Under the pieces are notes generated by a model, which saw only the letters and a program-made list of their open reading frames with translations, did no database searches and was not told where the DNA came from. 64,000 bases of DNA from an uncultured Faecalibacterium sp. Lineage in GTDB: Bacteria; Bacillota; Clostridia; Oscillospirales; Ruminococcaceae. Each line of letters starts with the position of its first letter. The first letter of the stretch is position 1. The stretch lies in NCBI GenBank assembly GCA_937880095.1, contig CALFLK010000028.1, positions 13,119 to 77,118 of the forward strand, in the 5' to 3' direction. This document shows, in pieces, positions 62,101 through 64,000 of the stretch. The position numbers were made by a program, and so were the translations under genes.

Positions 62101-64000
62101 ATTGCGCTGAATAAAAAGGCAACTGCGATTGGCGTAGATGGCAGCAGCAATGTTCAGAATGCAGTAGACGGTGATCCCACGACCTTCTGGAACAGAGGCG
62201 GTTATGGTCCCGGCTGGTGGCAGGTGGATTTGGAAAAGCCCTATCATGTGACCGATGTTACTTTGACCTCTGTATGGGCAAATGAGGGTATCCGCCATCG
62301 CTTTACGCTGCAAAGCTCTATGGATGGTCAGAAATGGACCGATGTGCAGAGCTGGTCGGATTATGACCAGACGGACTCGATCAATAACGAAGTGATTCAT
62401 CTGGATACAGATATCCGTGCAAGATACCTGCGCGTCAATAATTTGGAAGCAAAGAAGCAGGCAAGTGGTCAGGCGCAGTGGATTGAAATTGCAGAATTTG
62501 AAGTTCTTGGTGAAGAACTGACCCCGGCGGATCGTATTGATTACAACGCAAAAACCGAAGCAACTTCCTGTGCAGAAGGCGTCACGCCTGCGCATGGTAA
62601 CGACGGCAACCCGAAAACCTATTGGATTCCCGCAGCAGACGACGCTGCGCCGTCTTGGCAGTTTGATGCAGCAGGTTTGTATGAGACAGATTCCATCACG
62701 CTGACCTGGAATACCGATACGTCCCATGCTTATCAGATTCAGCAGTCTACCGATGGAGAAACCTGGACAACGATTGTAGATCATATGGATGCTCCTGTGG
62801 CAGGCGAAACAACAACGGATACGCTGGGGCAGACGGGCAGATACGTTCGTGTTTGCCTGCAGTCCGGCACAACAGATGGCTTCTGGGTCAACTGTGGTGG
62901 TTATCCGTTGAAGCCTGGTCTGGAAATCAAGCAGGTGGAACAGCTTGCTGATATTACCGGAAAAGTAGGTAAGAGCTGGGACGAACTGAAACTCCCGCAG
63001 GAAGTAGCTGTTACACTGGAAGGCGATGTTCGTGTAAAGCTGGCTGTAGAGTGGAATGCTGACAGCTATAACAATGCAAGTACTTCGACACAGAATGTGA
63101 CTGGTAAGCTGACGCCGATTCCCGGCGTAGCAAATGAAAAGAACATTTCTGCTGCAGTACAGGTAAAGCTGACGGATTCTACTTACGATAACAACATCTT
63201 CCTCGGCAAGGACGCTACTGCAAGTTCTGTAAATATCAATAATGCACAGCAGGAGGAGCTGGCATCTTATGCAAATGATGGAGATGAAAACACCAAGTGG
63301 TGCGCAAAGGTAACTGATACCAGCGATAGCTCTCTGGGCGGTCACTGGTGGCAGGCAGACCTTGGAGAGGCTTACCAAATTGATAAGATGAAAGTCGTAT
63401 TCGATATGGCAGGCAACTACAAGTACCAGATTGCAGTTTCGAATGATCCGGAATTTACAGGTTATAACGTAGAAGAACACCTTGTCTTGACGGAGAAAAA
63501 CCAGACTGCAGAGGTCACAGTGGGACAGACCGGCAGATATGTGCGCATTTACCTGAACTGCCCCAGCGCAACCGTATGGCCGTGCTTGCGTGAGGTGTAT
63601 GGTGCAGGTGCATCCGTAATGCCGATGGTTCAGGAAGTGGAAAAAGCAATCGATGCAATCGGCGAAGTTACACTGGATTCCGAGAAGGCAATTCAGGATG
63701 CGCGTGCTGCATATGAAGCTTTGACAGATGCGCAAAAGGCATTGGTTACGAATTTGGATGTTCTGATTGCTGCGGAAGAAAAACTGGAAGAGCTGCAGAA
63801 ACCTACTCCGACCGCAACGCCGGAACCGACTGCAACACCGGAACCGACCGCAACACCGGAACCGACGACAACGCCGGAACCGACCGCAACACCGGAACCG
63901 ACGACAACGCCGGAACCGACCGCAACACCGGAACCGACGGCAACGCCGGAACCGACGGCAACGCCGGAACCGACGGCAACGCCGGAACCGACGGCAACGC
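59113..64000 (+). CDS. secreted GH2 glycoside hydrolase with F5/8C modules and TPEPTA linker (3' end outside window)
   Basis: At least 1629 residues; open at the right edge. Signal peptide 1-25 (MLMALVMVLGLLPATALA then AAG). GH2 sugar-binding domain (about 45-195), Ig-like domain (about 200-310) and TIM barrel (about 315-620) with acid/base Glu443 in PSLNES and nucleophile Glu508 in IVSEYGDW; these suggest a beta-galactosidase/glucuronidase-like enzyme. GH2 C-terminal domains follow to about 850. F5/8 type C (CBM32-like) modules lie near 857-990, 994-1133, 1141-1276 and 1359-1496, with an Ig-like domain at about 1280-1356. A helical segment (1504-1562: AIQDARAAYEALTDAQKALV) then leads into PT-repeat linker. 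A wall or S-layer anchor is expected beyond the edge. The start has AGGAG upstream. Confidence 0.88.
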   Translation, partial: MRRMISMLMALVMVLGLLPATALAAGTDRAMQRSTVEKAGQTSRTVLNLNNDWRFHAGNAQEAQQPQFDDSAWLYVNVPHSTLHYTPENYFQKDLGVFWYRRAFATPTESSNGAKVMLHFEGAMQKAEVWLNGTKLGTHEGGYTAFSFDVTPYLRNDGKENLLAVKLDTRANADFAPGKVNPDFQYFGGLYRNVTLTVLNPIHITDAVSSDTAAGGGVFLTAPAVSKAEATVKAKTEVANETTAAATVTVLTELVKDGTVVAQNSTQQSIKPGQKTSVTQNLMVKNPKLWSPNTPELYTVRTTVKQGETVGDTLETRYGIRKVEWKRDGCYINDERVELVGTNLHQETYMLGNAVPDDAVFAEIKRVREYGFNFIRMSHYPHSQAFYDACDQYGVTVLDCLPGWQFYNNSQAFRTNSCQQMREMVRENRNHPSIVAWEPSLNESHFTHDWAVEINRVTKEEYPDDGVSKAWTCGWKDWDVYDIGAGTPQASVVSDAAKYSNKPIIVSEYGDWNMGGFTSSTRVTREPQHYPDAKGGDEGMLIQCDNIQSSFSANRKHNWCGASAFWQYADYAGFDTKKLTYCGVVDVARVPKFGAYFYQSQTDPALDLSAYGIQIGPMTFIANTWAEDSPNQVRVFSNCDTVKLYLDDTLIASQESDKTMWDPRGKYPDTDGGSYPSQSSGCEVSTEHLDHPPFTFDLSGHTPGQGTLRAEGYINGKKVAEFVRKAPSAANKITLQAENDSPLKLDGSTTKLVWVDVKDANGTVVNTAKNEITFTTEGPGFVIGEKQVPVRGGQWAVWVRSQRGSGNITLTASAEGLQSASITIPTETVAGLPEVPQGGDADETLFVPQPEENPNIFLNKPASASSINNGGNGLEEARFANDGDENTKWCAKVTDTSDSSLGGHWWQADLQKSHNIKDMRIVFDMAGNYKYQIAVSDDPSFTDYKVSEHTTLTAKDKAVEVPVNQTGRYVRIYLNCPSATIWPCLREVSGTENNQNIALNKKATAIGVDGSSNVQNAVDGDPTTFWNRGGYGPGWWQVDLEKPYHVTDVTLTSVWANEGIRHRFTLQSSMDGQKWTDVQSWSDYDQTDSINNEVIHLDTDIRARYLRVNNLEAKKQASGQAQWIEIAEFEVLGEELTPADRIDYNAKTEATSCAEGVTPAHGNDGNPKTYWIPAADDAAPSWQFDAAGLYETDSITLTWNTDTSHAYQIQQSTDGETWTTIVDHMDAPVAGETTTDTLGQTGRYVRVCLQSGTTDGFWVNCGGYPLKPGLEIKQVEQLADITGKVGKSWDELKLPQEVAVTLEGDVRVKLAVEWNADSYNNASTSTQNVTGKLTPIPGVANEKNISAAVQVKLTDSTYDNNIFLGKDATASSVNINNAQQEELASYANDGDENTKWCAKVTDTSDSSLGGHWWQADLGEAYQIDKMKVVFDMAGNYKYQIAVSNDPEFTGYNVEEHLVLTEKNQTAEVTVGQTGRYVRIYLNCPSATVWPCLREVYGAGASVMPMVQEVEKAIDAIGEVTLDSEKAIQDARAAYEALTDAQKALVTNLDVLIAAEEKLEELQKPTPTATPEPTATPEPTATPEPTTTPEPTATPEPTTTPEPTATPEPTATPEPTATPEPTATPEPTAT
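61681..62085 (+). repeat. first copy of duplicated F5/8C module
   Basis: Encodes NIFLNKPASASSINNG through LNCPSATIWPCLREV. Long stretches match the copy at 63190 in both protein and DNA (for example ENTKWCAKVTDTSDSSLGGH). Confidence 0.85.
63190..63600 (+). repeat. second copy of duplicated F5/8C module
   Basis: Encodes NIFLGKDATASSVNIN through LNCPSATVWPCLREV; it shares the ENTKWCAKVTDTSDSSLGGH block and most of MAGNYKYQIAVS and TGRYVRIYLNCPSAT with the first copy. The two other F5/8C modules between them are more distant. Confidence 0.85.
63808..64000 (+). repeat. tandem 18-bp repeat encoding the TPEPTA linker
   Basis: Repeats of ACACCGGAACCGACCGCA-type units (18 bp, six codons TPEPTA/TPEPTT) start after ELQKPTPTA and run to the window edge, with at least ten copies. 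Period and codon phase are constant, so the array is coding, and copy number is likely variable. Confidence 0.9.

Noticed and set aside
59212..63735. Two long antisense frames over the GH2 gene
   Set aside because: The plus frame is continuous with GH2 and F5/8C motifs; the minus frames have no family features.
63808..64000. Repeat array considered as CRISPR
   Set aside because: Units are 18 bp with no spacers and stay in codon phase, encoding TPEPTA.

Overview
The window is a chromosomal segment of an endospore-forming, low-to-mid GC Bacillota, most likely a gut-type member of the Clostridia (Oscillospiraceae/Butyricicoccaceae-like). The evidence is a full set of sporulation genes (yqfC, yqfD, a ylbJ-like gene, spoIIGA, sigE, sigG), clostridial gene orders (miaB-ylbF-mutS-mutL-miaA; sepF-ylmH-divIVA-ileS-lspA-rluD), NfnAB, a ThiT thiamine transporter under a TPP riboswitch, and a secreted multimodular glycoside hydrolase. 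The genus cannot be named from sequence alone. No rRNA, phage, IS element or CRISPR array was seen; one tRNA (Thr, CGT) is present.

Layout. 1-5 kb: RlmD-type rRNA methyltransferase (runs off the left edge), then a membrane-anchored sugar-binding-like protein and an AraC regulator divergent from galactokinase. 5-11 kb: a PurF paralog lacking the glutaminase cysteine, an unknown GT-C-like membrane protein with a small partner, tRNA-Thr, a small Cys protein and a YlbJ-like membrane protein. 11-21 kb: housekeeping and sporulation block yqfC-yqfD-phoH-ybeY-era-recO-mutS2, then spoIIGA-sigE-sigG, with a Spo0A-type promoter before spoIIGA and a sigma-F/G-type promoter before sigG. 21-31 kb: gntR-pyrB-pyrI, a GNAT-DUF1653 fusion, a MATE pump, nfnAB, riboswitch-thiT, nth, rarA and a Fur-family regulator. 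31-40 kb: tRNA modification and mismatch repair (miaB, ylbF, mutS, mutL, miaA). 39-50 kb: an HlyD-like protein, sepF, ylmH, divIVA, ileS, lspA, rluD, a degenerate HAD protein, a 35-residue membrane peptide and ligA.

50.4-58.7 kb is the most unusual region. A TetR gene with an in-frame stop is divergent from a membrane protein, a CrtI/retinol-saturase-like flavoprotein, an FNR-type [2Fe-2S] reductase, a frameshifted hypB, an 889-residue flavin/Fe-S oxidoreductase and hypA. Nickel-insertion factors HypA and HypB are here without hypCDEF or a hydrogenase, embedded in a redox chain of unknown substrate. From 59.1 kb to the right edge is one very large secreted GH2 enzyme with four F5/8C-like modules and a repetitive TPEPTA linker.

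Starts were re-chosen from ribosome-binding sites where the longest frame was implausible. All family calls come from motif recognition by eye and were not checked against a database.
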